DNA from: Pseudomonadota bacterium
Lineage (GTDB): Bacteria; Pseudomonadota; Alphaproteobacteria; Rhizobiales; Xanthobacteraceae
Assembly (NCBI GenBank): GCA_023404705.1
Contig: JAEYAU010000261.1
Coordinates: 1-64,000, forward strand
Direction of reading: 5' to 3'
Length of the DNA stretch: 64,000 nt
Every line of letters starts with the position of its first letter. Position 1 is the stretch's first letter. Below the pieces are notes generated by a model. The model was not told where the DNA came from, made no database searches, and worked only from the letters and a program-made list of their open reading frames with translations. Of this stretch, positions 49,250 through 58,686 are shown in pieces. The position numbers were made by a program, and so were the translations under genes.

Positions 49250-50836
49250 ATGCACCTGCAAGCCCGACCCGGAAGACTGAGCTTGATCATTCTGGTCGTC
49301 GTCGCATTCGCCCTCGATTTCGCTCATGGTCTGGTCCTGCGCCAGAACGAGATACTCTTCCATCCTGTGTATCGCGTGCGCCAATCGCTGGCTATTGCTC
49401 TGTCTCGCCTGCATGAGGTGCCGGTGCCCGGATATACGGCCCACCGCGGCGTCGTCGATGCGTTGAACAAACATGGATTCGGGATCTTCCCGAATGATGC
49501 CGGCCGCGACATCGGTTGGGAGAAGCTGTTTGACGATCCGGCCGCGCTGAATCGAGCTTTTCGGGAAGCCGCAACTGCACCGGTCGATACGTCGGCCCCG
49601 TTGGAGATCCTGCGCGGCAATGAGTTGGGCTACGCAGATTTCATCTGGACGGCCTTCGAACTCTTCGGCATCCGCGTGCAGTCCCTCTACCTGCTGCTGT
49701 TCCTCCTGCTCGGAGCCTCAGCGGCAAGTTACGTCGCTCACTTCCGGCGTGCGCCGCTGATGTTGTTTCTGCTCGTTCTATACCTTGCCGCCATCTACTG
49801 GCTGCAACTCTACGTCAAGAGCGAGGGCGTGGGCCTCAATGCGATCACCAACAGTCGCGTCTTCTCCGCGCTCACATTGCTACCGGCCTTCCACATCCTG
49901 GTCGCACTGGCGCTCCCCCGTCCGATGGATGGCACGCAAAAAGCATCGATCGTAGTGCAGTGCGTGATTTTCACGTTTCTCATGGCCTGTCGAGACGAGA
50001 CGAGGTGGCAGTTGGCGATGATTCTGGTGGCCGCCGGATTGATCGCAGCGAACACGATGTTGCGCTCCTGGCGCGCGGATCGGCGTCTGCTGCTCTACGC
50101 AGTCTTCAAGCGCTGCTGGCCTGCGATCCTGCTTGGCGTTCTGGTCGCTGGAATCTCCGTTCAGAAGCGCATCGTCGCGAGCGAGCTGTATGCGGGCGAG
50201 ACCAAAGCACACGTATTCTGGCACACGGTTCTTGCCGGCTTGCTCGTCTACAGTCCGGAGCTGCGAACCTCCTATCTTGATCGCGATGAGCAGAACGCAG
50301 ACATGATGGTCTACCTCGCGGTCACGCACGACCTGAACAAGCGCAGCGATACGAGCTCTCCAATCGCTCGCGTCGAGAACGGACGCATCGTGCTCGACAG
50401 CGTTTACCAGACTCACTACGAACGTCTCGTGAGATCATTGACTCTGCGCATCCTCGTCCGCCACCCGATAGAGGTATCGCGGGGCATCGCAACCAAGATT
50501 GGTCGGCAGTTCGTGGCGTTGTTCTGGCGACCGGCGATCGATTATCGGGACATGGCGGTGCCGATCTTCATCGCGGCCCTGGGAGCCGCCGTCTGCGGGC
50601 TCGGCGGAGGTTTGAGCCACACCGGCCCGGCTGCTCGGCGCGCGATATCGATTCCAGCGTGCGTGCTGCTCTTCGCGCTCGTCACGCCCGCGATATTCCC
50701 GGCCAACGAGGCGGTCGGCACGGCAGTCGCCTACCTGACGGCAGGCGCTTTGCTCGTCATGCTCGCGATAGCGGCGCTGGTGAAAGCGGCGGCCGGAAAG
50801 TCCCAGGCCAATCGTTACGAGCCATCCCGCGAATGA
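49250..50836 (+). CDS. Polytopic membrane protein, paralogue B
   Basis: The 528-residue protein starts at ATG 49,250; the frame further upstream is only the shadow of the gene before. One N-terminal helix (LIILVVVAFALDFAHGL) is followed by a domain with GNELGYADFIW, then helices (LYLLLFLLLGASAASYVAHF; LMLFLLVLYLAAIYWL; AILLGVLVAGIS; and C-terminal ones). A soluble segment with LDRDEQNADMMVYLAVTHDLNKRS follows. It resembles the gene before it in order and motif, so the pair are probably duplicates. No function is known. Confidence 0.75.
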   Translation: MHLQARPGRLSLIILVVVAFALDFAHGLVLRQNEILFHPVYRVRQSLAIALSRLHEVPVPGYTAHRGVVDALNKHGFGIFPNDAGRDIGWEKLFDDPAALNRAFREAATAPVDTSAPLEILRGNELGYADFIWTAFELFGIRVQSLYLLLFLLLGASAASYVAHFRRAPLMLFLLVLYLAAIYWLQLYVKSEGVGLNAITNSRVFSALTLLPAFHILVALALPRPMDGTQKASIVVQCVIFTFLMACRDETRWQLAMILVAAGLIAANTMLRSWRADRRLLLYAVFKRCWPAILLGVLVAGISVQKRIVASELYAGETKAHVFWHTVLAGLLVYSPELRTSYLDRDEQNADMMVYLAVTHDLNKRSDTSSPIARVENGRIVLDSVYQTHYERLVRSLTLRILVRHPIEVSRGIATKIGRQFVALFWRPAIDYRDMAVPIFIAALGAAVCGLGGGLSHTGPAARRAISIPACVLLFALVTPAIFPANEAVGTAVAYLTAGALLVMLAIAALVKAAAGKSQANRYEPSRE

Positions 50837-50851
50837 TCGGAGACCCTCCGT

Positions 50852-51850
50852 TCAGGAGGCCTGGCGGTCGGGACGATCGAGAAACCACAATGCTGTCCGC
50901 TGAAGTCCGTCCTCGAGCTCGACTTGCGCGGTCCAGCCGAGCCGGCTTCGGGCCTTTCTCGTGTCCGAATAATTGCGCTGGACGTCGCCCGTGCGTGCCG
51001 CGGCCTGATTGATCGAGGGAACGATCACTCCCTTGCCGCGCAGGACATTCGCGAGGCGCTCCGCGAGTTCCATCACCGTGGTCTCGATGTTGGTCGCGAT
51101 CTGGAAGACCTCGCCACCCACTCCGGAACATGTTGCGGCCATTTGAATGGCCCGACATACGTCATCGACGAAGATGAAGTCGCGCGTCTGTCGTCCGTCG
51201 CCATAAATCTCCCAAGTCTCTCCCGCCATCGCCTGACGGATGAACTTGGCGACGATGCTGCTCTTGTGACTTGAGAGCGGTCCGTAACAATTGCCGAACC
51301 GCAGAGCCACCGTGTCAATCCCGAAACTGTGTCGATAGGCCGAGCAATAGGCTTCTCCCGCGAGCTTGCTCGCTCCATAAGGCGACACAGGATGAGCCGC
51401 GAGCTCTTCGTGCAGGGGAGGTTCGGCATTGCCGATCGGAGCGCCGCTCGATGCGAACACGAATCGTCGAACGCCGTTTTGGCGGCAGGCATCCAGATAG
51501 GTCACCGTGCCAAGCACATTGGTGCTGCAGTCGAACATCGGATCGGCGACCGACGGGGCCACGCCCGTATTGGCGGCGAGATGCACGACGATATCGGCCT
51601 CCGCCGTGACGCAGGCCGCAAGCTCCGGATCCCGAATGTCGCCGACAAAGAGTTCCACGCGAGCTCCCACGGATAGGGCGGCCGTCGATGCGCGTCCTCG
51701 CTCGACGAAGCGGCATACGGCGTCGAGATCTTCCCGTGTGCCGACGGAGAGATCGTCGACAATCCTGACGGTAGCCTGCGAGTCATGGAGGAGCGAGCGT
51801 ATCAGGTTCCGCCCAATGAACCCGCAGCCACCGGTAACGACCCAGAGCAT
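50852..51850 (-). CDS. NAD-dependent epimerase/dehydratase (SDR)
   Basis: The 332-residue protein begins MLWVVTGGCGFIGRNLIRSL (Rossmann motif GGxGFIG), with IVVHLAANTGVAPSV, FASSGAPIG, the catalytic YGASK, and RFGNCYGP. It is an extended SDR of nucleotide-sugar metabolism, nearest in appearance to UDP-sugar 4-epimerases. ATG 51,850 is 2 nt from the stop of the previous gene, so it is the last gene of a three-gene SDR operon. Substrate cannot be fixed from sequence. Confidence 0.9.
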   Translation of the reverse strand: MLWVVTGGCGFIGRNLIRSLLHDSQATVRIVDDLSVGTREDLDAVCRFVERGRASTAALSVGARVELFVGDIRDPELAACVTAEADIVVHLAANTGVAPSVADPMFDCSTNVLGTVTYLDACRQNGVRRFVFASSGAPIGNAEPPLHEELAAHPVSPYGASKLAGEAYCSAYRHSFGIDTVALRFGNCYGPLSSHKSSIVAKFIRQAMAGETWEIYGDGRQTRDFIFVDDVCRAIQMAATCSGVGGEVFQIATNIETTVMELAERLANVLRGKGVIVPSINQAAARTGDVQRNYSDTRKARSRLGWTAQVELEDGLQRTALWFLDRPDRQAS

Positions 51851-51852
51851 TG

Positions 51853-53001
51853 CTAGCGCCAGCGCACGCGCGGCAGGATGCGACCGAGAACGATTCGATC
51901 GCGATGGCGAAGCACCTGGTCGAGCATTGCGGCCAGAACCTCGTCGGTCATGAAGTGCGGCTGCAAGCCCAGCTCGGTGAGACCATGTTGCGCCGGGTTG
52001 TAATAGTGCTCCTCGAGCTCCTTGCGCGGGTTCGAAAGATTCTGAATCTCGACTTTCAGCCCGAGCGCCTGGCCGACACGTTGCACGCGCTCTGCAAGTT
52101 GATTGACCGAGAAGGTCTCGGTGAATTGATTGAAGATCCGCAGCTCGCCGCGCCCGGGCGGATGAGCCGCTGCCAGTGCGATGCATTGCAGGGTATCGCG
52201 AATGTTGAGGTAGCCCCGCGTTTGACCGCCTTTGCCGTAAATCGTGAGCGGCACGTCGGCCGCCGCCTGCACGAGGAACCGGTTCACGACCGTGCCGAAG
52301 ATATCGTCGTAGTGGAAGTTCGGCGCTAGACCCGGAGCGAGGTCCGCCTCATCCGTGGAGAGGCCGTAAACCGGACCCTGCATCAGGTCCGTTACGCGCA
52401 ACCCGTAAATCCGCACATAGAACCAGAGCAGATCCGTGTCGAGAACCTTTGTGGTGTGATAGAGGCTGCCTGCCTGACGCGGAAACAGGAACTTGTCGCG
52501 GCGCCCTTTGTGCTCGATCTCGATCCAGCCTTCCTCGATGTCGATGTTGGGTGTGCCATATTCGCCCATCGTGCCGAGCTTGACAATGTGGCAGTCAGGC
52601 GCGTGCCGCAGAATGCTCCAGACGATGTTGAAAGTAGCCGTGATGTTGTTTGAAAGCGTCCGGTGAGCCTCTTCGTAACCCATCATCGAGTAGGGTGCCG
52701 AAGGCTGCTCGGCGTAGTGAACGATCGTGTCGGGGGCGAAGCCGCGCACGACTTCACAGAGAAAGTCGAAATCGCAGCAGTCACCTTCGCTCATCTGTAT
52801 GTCGAGGCCGGTCATCTGCCGAAAGATGGCCACGCGTTCCGGAAGCAGCGGATTGTCAAACAGCGCCTCGGAGTTGGTTTCGGCGGCTATCCGTCTCCGC
52901 AGATAATTGTCCACCACACAGACATCGTGACCGGCGCGCCGAAACGCCATGGCGGTCGGCCAGCCGAGATATCCATCACCGCCGAGAATTAAGATACGCA
53001 T
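51853..53001 (-). CDS. UDP-sulfoquinovose synthase-like SDR (SqdB family)
   Basis: The 382-residue protein has ILGGDGYLGWPTAMAFRRAG at the N-terminus, VVDNYLRRR, YAEQPSAPYSMMG, LGTMGEYGTPNIDIEEG (143-159) and Y181xxxK185 in YHTTK. These match the SQD1/SqdB signature, including TMGEYG, which positions the 4-keto intermediate for sulfite addition to UDP-glucose. True substrate is unproven; some homologues in glycan clusters lack sulfite use. No SqdX or SqdC gene is near, so it probably makes a sugar for the glycan. It overlaps the preceding gene by 13 nt. Confidence 0.85.
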   Translation of the reverse strand: MRILILGGDGYLGWPTAMAFRRAGHDVCVVDNYLRRRIAAETNSEALFDNPLLPERVAIFRQMTGLDIQMSEGDCCDFDFLCEVVRGFAPDTIVHYAEQPSAPYSMMGYEEAHRTLSNNITATFNIVWSILRHAPDCHIVKLGTMGEYGTPNIDIEEGWIEIEHKGRRDKFLFPRQAGSLYHTTKVLDTDLLWFYVRIYGLRVTDLMQGPVYGLSTDEADLAPGLAPNFHYDDIFGTVVNRFLVQAAADVPLTIYGKGGQTRGYLNIRDTLQCIALAAAHPPGRGELRIFNQFTETFSVNQLAERVQRVGQALGLKVEIQNLSNPRKELEEHYYNPAQHGLTELGLQPHFMTDEVLAAMLDQVLRHRDRIVLGRILPRVRWR

Positions 53002-54092
53002 GGGCTCGAACTTGGCTGCGCGTTGTCGTCGAGGAGTCCATTCGTATTGAGAAACGCGGCGAGTTCATCCTCCGTGAGAGGAGAGACTGCCGTGGAGTTG
53101 TATGGACGCGGCACGGAGGCGCTCACCAAGCCTTCGTAAGGGGGCGTCTCCGGGCTCGGAATCGCGAGAGCAGGTCGTACGATGAAGTAACTCTCGAGCT
53201 CGTAGGACCGGCGCGTCTCTTCCTCGTTCATCAGCTCTTCATACAGCTTTTCGCCTGGCTTCTGACCGATCACGGTGATCTTGATGTCCTCCGGCCGGTA
53301 ACCGCAGCGTGGCGCATATTCTCTGATCATGACCTTGGCCAGATCGGCAATACGCACCGCCTGCATTTTCGTGATGAGGACGTCGCCCGGCATGGCCAGC
53401 ACGATCGACTCGACGACGAGCCTGACCGCGTCGTCGAGCGACATGATGAAGCGCGTCATCGCTGCGTCGGTAAGAGTGACCGGGCCGCCGTTGCGGATCT
53501 GGCGCTTGAAGATCGGAACGACCGACCCGCGCGATCCAAGTACGTTGCCGAACCGAGTTGATAGAAAAACGGAGCCGGCCTGGTTCGGATCCAGCGCAGC
53601 GGCGGTAACGAGGCGTTCGCCCATCAGTTTGGAGCCGCCCATCACGTTGGTCGGGTTTACGGCTTTGTCGGAGCTCGTGAAGACAAGGCGTTGAACGCCA
53701 TTCTCGGTCGCGGATTGAATGACGTTCTGCAGGCCGAGAATGTTCGTTTGGATCGCATCCATGGGGGAGCGTTCACATATATGGACGTGCTTGTAGGCGG
53801 CCGCGTGAAACAGCACGTCGATCCTGCGGGTTTCTCGCAACATGGCGCTTGCGTCGCGCACATCGCCGAGCAGCAGATCGACCTGGCGATCGGATCCGTG
53901 GGCCGCCGCAAGGAAAGCGAGCTCGCTCTCATTGTGATCCACTCCGGTGACGCTTCCGACGTCGTGCTCAGCGAGCAGGTGTCGCAGGATCTGGCGGCCT
54001 ACTGTGCCGCAGACCCCGGTGACCATCACGCGTTTGCCGGCCAGGTAGTCGCGGGCGCGCGATGAAGTCGCAATGGAAGCTGGTTGAATCAT
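52989..54092 (-). CDS. UDP-GlcNAc 4,6-dehydratase-like SDR (PseB/CapD type)
   Basis: The 367-residue protein has KRVMVTGVCGTVGRQIL, VLFHAAAYKHVHICERSP, LVFTSSDKAVNPTNVMGGSK (the family's methionine and lysine), RFGNVLGSRGSVVPIFKRQI, and VIGQKPGEKLYEEL. It is soluble and shorter than the gene at 21,251, which carries membrane segments. Such enzymes start routes to pseudaminic acid or 6-deoxy-amino sugars. ATG 54,092 is preferred over the upstream in-frame start. It leads the three-gene SDR operon. Confidence 0.92.
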   Translation of the reverse strand: MIQPASIATSSRARDYLAGKRVMVTGVCGTVGRQILRHLLAEHDVGSVTGVDHNESELAFLAAAHGSDRQVDLLLGDVRDASAMLRETRRIDVLFHAAAYKHVHICERSPMDAIQTNILGLQNVIQSATENGVQRLVFTSSDKAVNPTNVMGGSKLMGERLVTAAALDPNQAGSVFLSTRFGNVLGSRGSVVPIFKRQIRNGGPVTLTDAAMTRFIMSLDDAVRLVVESIVLAMPGDVLITKMQAVRIADLAKVMIREYAPRCGYRPEDIKITVIGQKPGEKLYEELMNEEETRRSYELESYFIVRPALAIPSPETPPYEGLVSASVPRPYNSTAVSPLTEDELAAFLNTNGLLDDNAQPSSSPCVS

Positions 54093-54232
54093 CTCTGCTT
54101 CTCGGGGCGCGCCGCTGCCGGGGCTCGCCGCATCACGACTTCTCACTCGGCCGATCCAGGCTGCGCAACATCACCTTCCCTTAAGGGCCGCTTACCGGAC
54201 TGTCCAGCCGGCTGTTGACGCCAGTCAGGACG

Positions 54233-55366
54233 TTATCGAGACCGTGGCTTCAAGAGCGGAGCCAACACGGCAGTTGTGGCTTCTGCAAGCCGATCGACGC
54301 TGAACTCGGAGAGGATCCGCGTGCGCGCCGATTGGCCGAGCCGGTGGCGTTCCACGGCCGTGAGCTCCACGAGCTCGCGAAGGGCGCTCGCCAGGGCAGG
54401 CGGATCGCAGGGTGCGACCAGGCGACCAGTGTTTCCCAGGATTTCCGCGGCCGCTCCGACGTCGGTTGCGACGCATGGAATCCCGCAAGCCATGGCTTCT
54501 CCGATCACGTTCGGGAAGCCCTCGCCGAAAGCGGAGGGCAGGCAGAGGAGATCAATAGCATTGTAGACCGCGGCAATGTCGCTCCGTTCGCCGAACCAGA
54601 GCACTCGATTGCTGATCCCAAGGGCGGCGGCCCGGGCGCGCAACTCGGCGCCCCGTCCGGCGGCGTCGGATCCGACAATCACGGCCCAGACATCATCGCG
54701 GCGCGCCGCGATCTCAGCGAAGGCCGCCAGGAAGCTCTCGTGATCTTTCATGGGATCCAAGCGGCCGACGACGCCGATCACGACATGATGTTCAGCGATG
54801 TTCCATTCGGTGCGCAGCGCGCGGCGCGCTTCGGGCAAGGGTTGGAACATCCCAACATCAATCCCGTTCGATACGACGACGATTCGCGTCGGATAGCCGG
54901 CGGCAAGCGCATCCTGGCGTACTGCTTCGGCGTTCGCGATCAGAAGTTCGGCAAACGGTGCGAGCCACCGTTCAAGCGTGCGCACGCTCCTTTCGAGCCA
55001 CCCATACCGCTCGAGTTCGAGCCTGGTGGCACGCAGGGCGAACACGAGGCGCGTCGGCGGGAGCAGCGGCCGCAGCAGCGCGGCGATGCAGTTGCATGCG
55101 GGCAGGTAGGGGTGGAGCAAGTCTGGCCGCTCTGCCCGCAGGATGCGTAGAAGACGCAGGCCGAAGCCGACGACGTCCCAGCGGCTCCGCTTGTCGAGCG
55201 ACACCACGCGCACCCGTTTCGGCGCGACATCGTGAGCATGTGGCGCGTAGAACGTGACGATGCTGACGCCATAGCCCCGCTGCGCAAGTGCTGCCGCGAG
55301 GACGCAGATCTGCCGCTCGGCACCTCCCGAGCTCATGCTGCGCGTCAGAAATACGATCTTCGTCAT
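54233..55366 (-). CDS. Glycosyltransferase family 4 protein
   Basis: The 377-residue protein begins MTKIVFLTRSMSSGGAERQI and has the GT4 two-domain form: an N-terminal acceptor domain (RVVSLDKRS; LLHPYLPACNCIAALL), VVSNGIDVGMF, VIGVVGRLDPMKDHESFL, and AFGEGFPNVIGEAMACG (the EX7E donor-binding motif), then CVATDVGAAAEIL. It retains configuration and probably extends the glycan. It is divergent from wzm, about 190 bp away. Confidence 0.93.
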   Translation of the reverse strand: MTKIVFLTRSMSSGGAERQICVLAAALAQRGYGVSIVTFYAPHAHDVAPKRVRVVSLDKRSRWDVVGFGLRLLRILRAERPDLLHPYLPACNCIAALLRPLLPPTRLVFALRATRLELERYGWLERSVRTLERWLAPFAELLIANAEAVRQDALAAGYPTRIVVVSNGIDVGMFQPLPEARRALRTEWNIAEHHVVIGVVGRLDPMKDHESFLAAFAEIAARRDDVWAVIVGSDAAGRGAELRARAAALGISNRVLWFGERSDIAAVYNAIDLLCLPSAFGEGFPNVIGEAMACGIPCVATDVGAAAEILGNTGRLVAPCDPPALASALRELVELTAVERHRLGQSARTRILSEFSVDRLAEATTAVLAPLLKPRSR

Positions 55367-55553
55367 CTCGCGATCCGTAGCTCAGGTGAACACGGTAAGG
55401 CGGTGACTAGGCGGCGTTCAAGGGCGCGGGCAACACTGCGCGGCGTGCAATTGACAGGTCACACCTGACTCGGCATGGTGCCCCGCATCTCCTATGGCGA
55501 TGGAATGCCTCGTCGGATTGTCCGTCGCTCACCCTCAGTCATGAGATCGCGGA

Positions 55554-56348
55554 GTGCGACCCTATTACTCGGTGAGCCTGAACGACATTGTTGGCGGCCT
55601 GTCCGAATGGCGCGTCTGGACGCGGCTCGGGTGGCAGGAGGTCAAACGGCGCTATCGGCGGACGGTGCTCGGGCCATTCTGGGCAACAATCAGCATCGGC
55701 ATGTTCGTTGGCGGGCTCGCCTTCGTGTGGGCGCCCCTTTTCAATACTGACGTAAGGTCGTATCTGCCGTTTCTCGCGGCCGGGCTGGTGACGTGGGCTC
55801 TCATCACGGCGCTCATCAACGAAGGATGTGCAACCTACGTGGCCGGCGTCAGTGTCATCACCCAGATGAACTTTCCCTACTCGATCCTGAACTTCAGTGT
55901 CATCTGGCGCAACCTGATCGTCTTCTTCCACAATGTCGTCATCATGGTGCTGATCGCGTCTGTTCTGCCCGTCAAGATCTCCTGGGCCACATTGCTCGTC
56001 ATTCCAGGTCTGGCAATCGTATCGTTGAACGGCTTCTGGATGACGATGCTGCTCGGCATGGTTTGCGCGCGTTTCCGCGACGTGCCGCAACTTATCGCCA
56101 ACATCGTGCAGATCTTGATGTTCATCACGCCGGTCTTCTGGTTCGCTCATCAGCTCAGCGGGCGCAACCAATTGGTGATCACCTACAATTACATGTATCA
56201 TTTGATCGAGGTCGTTCGTTCGCCCTTGTTGGGAGAGCCTGCCTCGATCCTGAGCTATTCCGTCACCAGCGTCGGCGGCATCCTCGGATGCCTGCTCGCG
56301 TTTGAGGTTTTCTCGCGCTTCCGCATTCGCATTCCCTATTGGCTGTGA
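55554..56348 (+). CDS. ABC-2 polysaccharide exporter permease (Wzm-type)
   Basis: The 264-residue protein has an amphipathic N-terminus with the ABC-2 motif (WQEVKRRYRRTVLGPFWATI), then six membrane helices (IGMFVGGLAFVWAPL; FLAAGLVTWALITALI; and others), with SVTSVGGILGCLLAFEVF last. This is the membrane half of ATP-driven export of lipid-linked O-antigen or capsule chains. GTG 55,554 is the start; the ATPase gene follows 7 nt downstream. Confidence 0.93.
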   Translation: MRPYYSVSLNDIVGGLSEWRVWTRLGWQEVKRRYRRTVLGPFWATISIGMFVGGLAFVWAPLFNTDVRSYLPFLAAGLVTWALITALINEGCATYVAGVSVITQMNFPYSILNFSVIWRNLIVFFHNVVIMVLIASVLPVKISWATLLVIPGLAIVSLNGFWMTMLLGMVCARFRDVPQLIANIVQILMFITPVFWFAHQLSGRNQLVITYNYMYHLIEVVRSPLLGEPASILSYSVTSVGGILGCLLAFEVFSRFRIRIPYWL

Positions 56349-56354
56349 GCTGTC

Positions 56355-57128
56355 GTGACCTCGATCATCGTCGACAACATCACGATTGACTTTCCGATCT
56401 ATGGATCGGCGCGACGGAGCTTGCGCCAGACGCTGTTCGGGCGGACCGGTGGACTGATCAGGCACGAAGGCGAGCGGCAGCAGCGCATCGTCGTCCGTGC
56501 TCTCGAGAATGTCTCGTTCGAACTGCACGAGGGCGATCGCCTCGGTCTGATCGGGCACAACGGCGCCGGCAAGTCCACTTTGCTGCGCGTGCTCGCCGGA
56601 GTGTTCTGGCCCGATGTCGGCAGTGTGCGCGTCGACGGCAAAATCTCGCCGCTGTTCTCCGCCGCACCGGGGCTCGATCTCGAGGATAGCGGCTACGAGA
56701 ACATCATGACCTGTGGCATGTTTCTCGGCATGTCGCCCGGGGAGATCGAAAGCAAGTTGCCGGAGATCGTCGAGTTCTGTGAACTCGGCGAATATCTGGA
56801 GCTTCCCGCACGCACTTATTCGAGCGGGATGTTGACGCGTCTCTGCTTCGCGATCGCGACCGCAATCGATCCCGACATCCTGCTTCTCGACGAAGGCATC
56901 GCGACCGGTGACGCGCGTTTCGCAGCGCGTGCCGAATCGCGCATGGACCAGCTCATCCAGCGCACGCGCGTGCTCGTGCTGGCGAGCCACTCCGATCAGA
57001 TGATTCGGCACATGTGTAACCGCGCGCTGCTGCTCGAGCAGGGGCACATCGTCACCCTCGGTGGCGTCGACGAGGTTCTCGCGACTTATCACGAGCGCAA
57101 TGCGGCGCAGACTGCCGCTACGGCCTGA
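56355..57128 (+). CDS. ABC polysaccharide exporter ATPase (Wzt-type)
   Basis: The 257-residue protein has Walker A LIGHNGAGKSTLLRVLAG, the LSGG-like signature YSSGMLTRLCFAIATA and Walker B DILLLDEGIATGD, with a Q-loop region in between. It lacks the C-terminal carbohydrate-binding domain of long Wzt proteins, so export of the chain is probably not controlled by its terminal sugar. GTG 56,355 follows the permease stop by 7 nt. Confidence 0.95.
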   Translation: MTSIIVDNITIDFPIYGSARRSLRQTLFGRTGGLIRHEGERQQRIVVRALENVSFELHEGDRLGLIGHNGAGKSTLLRVLAGVFWPDVGSVRVDGKISPLFSAAPGLDLEDSGYENIMTCGMFLGMSPGEIESKLPEIVEFCELGEYLELPARTYSSGMLTRLCFAIATAIDPDILLLDEGIATGDARFAARAESRMDQLIQRTRVLVLASHSDQMIRHMCNRALLLEQGHIVTLGGVDEVLATYHERNAAQTAATA

Positions 57129-57163
57129 TCGGCCGCGGGCCGCACGTGCGGAGAATGACAGGC

Positions 57164-57769
57164 ATGGGGAAACCCGAGGCGGCCAAGCGAGGCGGTGATA
57201 CGTCCGCGCCCGCGCGTGGCCGCCCGGCGGTGTTTCTCGACCGTGACGGTGTGATCGTTCGCGGCGAGTTGCGTAACGGCAAGTCCTATGCGCCGCGCCG
57301 TCTCGAGGACTTCCGCCTCTTGCCGGGCGCGCGCGACGCGATAGCGGCGCTGCACGGACGCGGGTTCCTCGTCATCGTTGTCACCAATCAGCCCGATATC
57401 GGCAACGGGCTGGTGGATCCGGCTGTCGTCGAGTCAATGCATGCGCGCATGCGGAGCAATCTGCTGGTGGATCATATCGAGACGTGTCCGCACCGGCAGG
57501 ACGAGAATTGCGCATGCCGCAAGCCGAAACCCGGGCTCCTCGTGGCCGCCGCAGCGCGGTTCCACATCGATCTGCCGAACAGCATCATGGTCGGTGATCG
57601 TGCGAGCGATATCGTTGCCGGCCGATCTGTGGGCTGCTATACGATCTTCGTCAACCGGGGGTACGATCTCTGCGTGGACGTGCGGCCGGATGCTGTCGTC
57701 CGGTCTCTGCCGCAGGCTGTTCGCCACATTCTCGGCGACGCCGCCTGTGTCAGTCGGCTGCCCGTCTGA
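57164..57769 (+). CDS. GmhB-like HAD-IIIA phosphatase
   Basis: The protein of about 201 residues (ATG 57,164, 9 nt after GGAGA; GTG 57,146 and ATG 57,155 are alternatives) shows motif I FLDRDGVIV, VIVVTNQPDIGNG, the intact zinc loop CPHRQDENCACRKPKPG and MVGDRASDIVAGRSVG. It should remove a phosphate from heptose bisphosphate or a similar sugar. In contrast with the copy at 30,207 all four zinc ligands are present. It follows wzt and leads the sugar operon. Confidence 0.88.
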   Translation: MGKPEAAKRGGDTSAPARGRPAVFLDRDGVIVRGELRNGKSYAPRRLEDFRLLPGARDAIAALHGRGFLVIVVTNQPDIGNGLVDPAVVESMHARMRSNLLVDHIETCPHRQDENCACRKPKPGLLVAAAARFHIDLPNSIMVGDRASDIVAGRSVGCYTIFVNRGYDLCVDVRPDAVVRSLPQAVRHILGDAACVSRLPV

Positions 57770-57792
57770 ACACATCGAATCGGGGGAAACGC

Positions 57793-58548
57793 ATGCAGCG
57801 GCTGACCGACTTGCGCGTGAAGATCTTCGCGGACGGCGCGGATTTCGACAGCATCATCAAGTTGAGCAGCAATCCGCTGGTGCGCGGCTTCACCACGAAT
57901 CCGACGCTGATGCGCAAGGCCGGCATCACGGATTACGAGAGCTTCGGCCGTAAGCTGCTTGCGGCGGTTCCGGATTATCCCGTTTCGCTCGAGGTGTTCG
58001 CCGACGACTTCGCGGAGATGGCGCGCCAGGCGCGTGCGATCGCGAGCTGGGGACGCAACGTCAACGTCAAGATCCCGGTGACGAACACGCGCGGCGAATT
58101 CTGCGGCGATCTGATTCGCGAGCTCTCGGCGGATGGCGTCGTCTTGAACGTCACCGCGATTCTCACGATCGATCAGGTGCGTCGCGTGACCGAGTGCCTG
58201 GCGCCGCAGACGCCCGCGATCGTGTCGGTGTTCGCCGGCCGCATCGCGGACACCGGGGTCGATCCGGTCCCGCTCATGCGCGAGGCGGTCTCCATACTCT
58301 CGGCACGCCCCAAGGCCGAGCTGATCTGGGCGAGCCCGCGCGAGCTGCTCAACATTTTCCAGGCCGATGAGATCGGCTGTCACATCATCACCGTGACCAA
58401 CGACATTCTCGCCAAGCTCGCTCTGGTGGGCAAGGATCTGGCCGGCTATTCGCTCGAGACCGTCGAGATGTTCCGGCGCGATGCGATCGCGGCCGGATTC
58501 GTCATTGGGGAAGCCGGTGCGCCGCCTGCCACGCGGGCCGTGGCCTAA
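57793..58548 (+). CDS. Transaldolase-family protein
   Basis: The 251-residue protein has the transaldolase pattern: KIFADGADFDSI, FTTNPTLMRKAG, and the Schiff-base lysine K93 in NVNVKIPVT, with LNVTAILTIDQV and ISVFAGRIADTG-like VSVFAGRIADTG. It is of the short class near fructose-6-phosphate aldolases. In this operon it may supply sedoheptulose 7-phosphate for GmhA-type isomerisation; that is inference from gene neighbours. It lies 23 nt after the phosphatase gene. Confidence 0.9.
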   Translation: MQRLTDLRVKIFADGADFDSIIKLSSNPLVRGFTTNPTLMRKAGITDYESFGRKLLAAVPDYPVSLEVFADDFAEMARQARAIASWGRNVNVKIPVTNTRGEFCGDLIRELSADGVVLNVTAILTIDQVRRVTECLAPQTPAIVSVFAGRIADTGVDPVPLMREAVSILSARPKAELIWASPRELLNIFQADEIGCHIITVTNDILAKLALVGKDLAGYSLETVEMFRRDAIAAGFVIGEAGAPPATRAVA

Positions 58549-58686
58549 GGTCAGCGCGAGCGCCGGCGGTAACGCGGCTGTCGGCTTGGGCACGGCTCGC
58601 GCCGGGTGCCGCAAGAGTTTCCATCGTCGCCATCTCCCAGCAGGGCCGAGAGTGACGCTGTCGAGAACAGGAGAAGAAGTCGCGTC

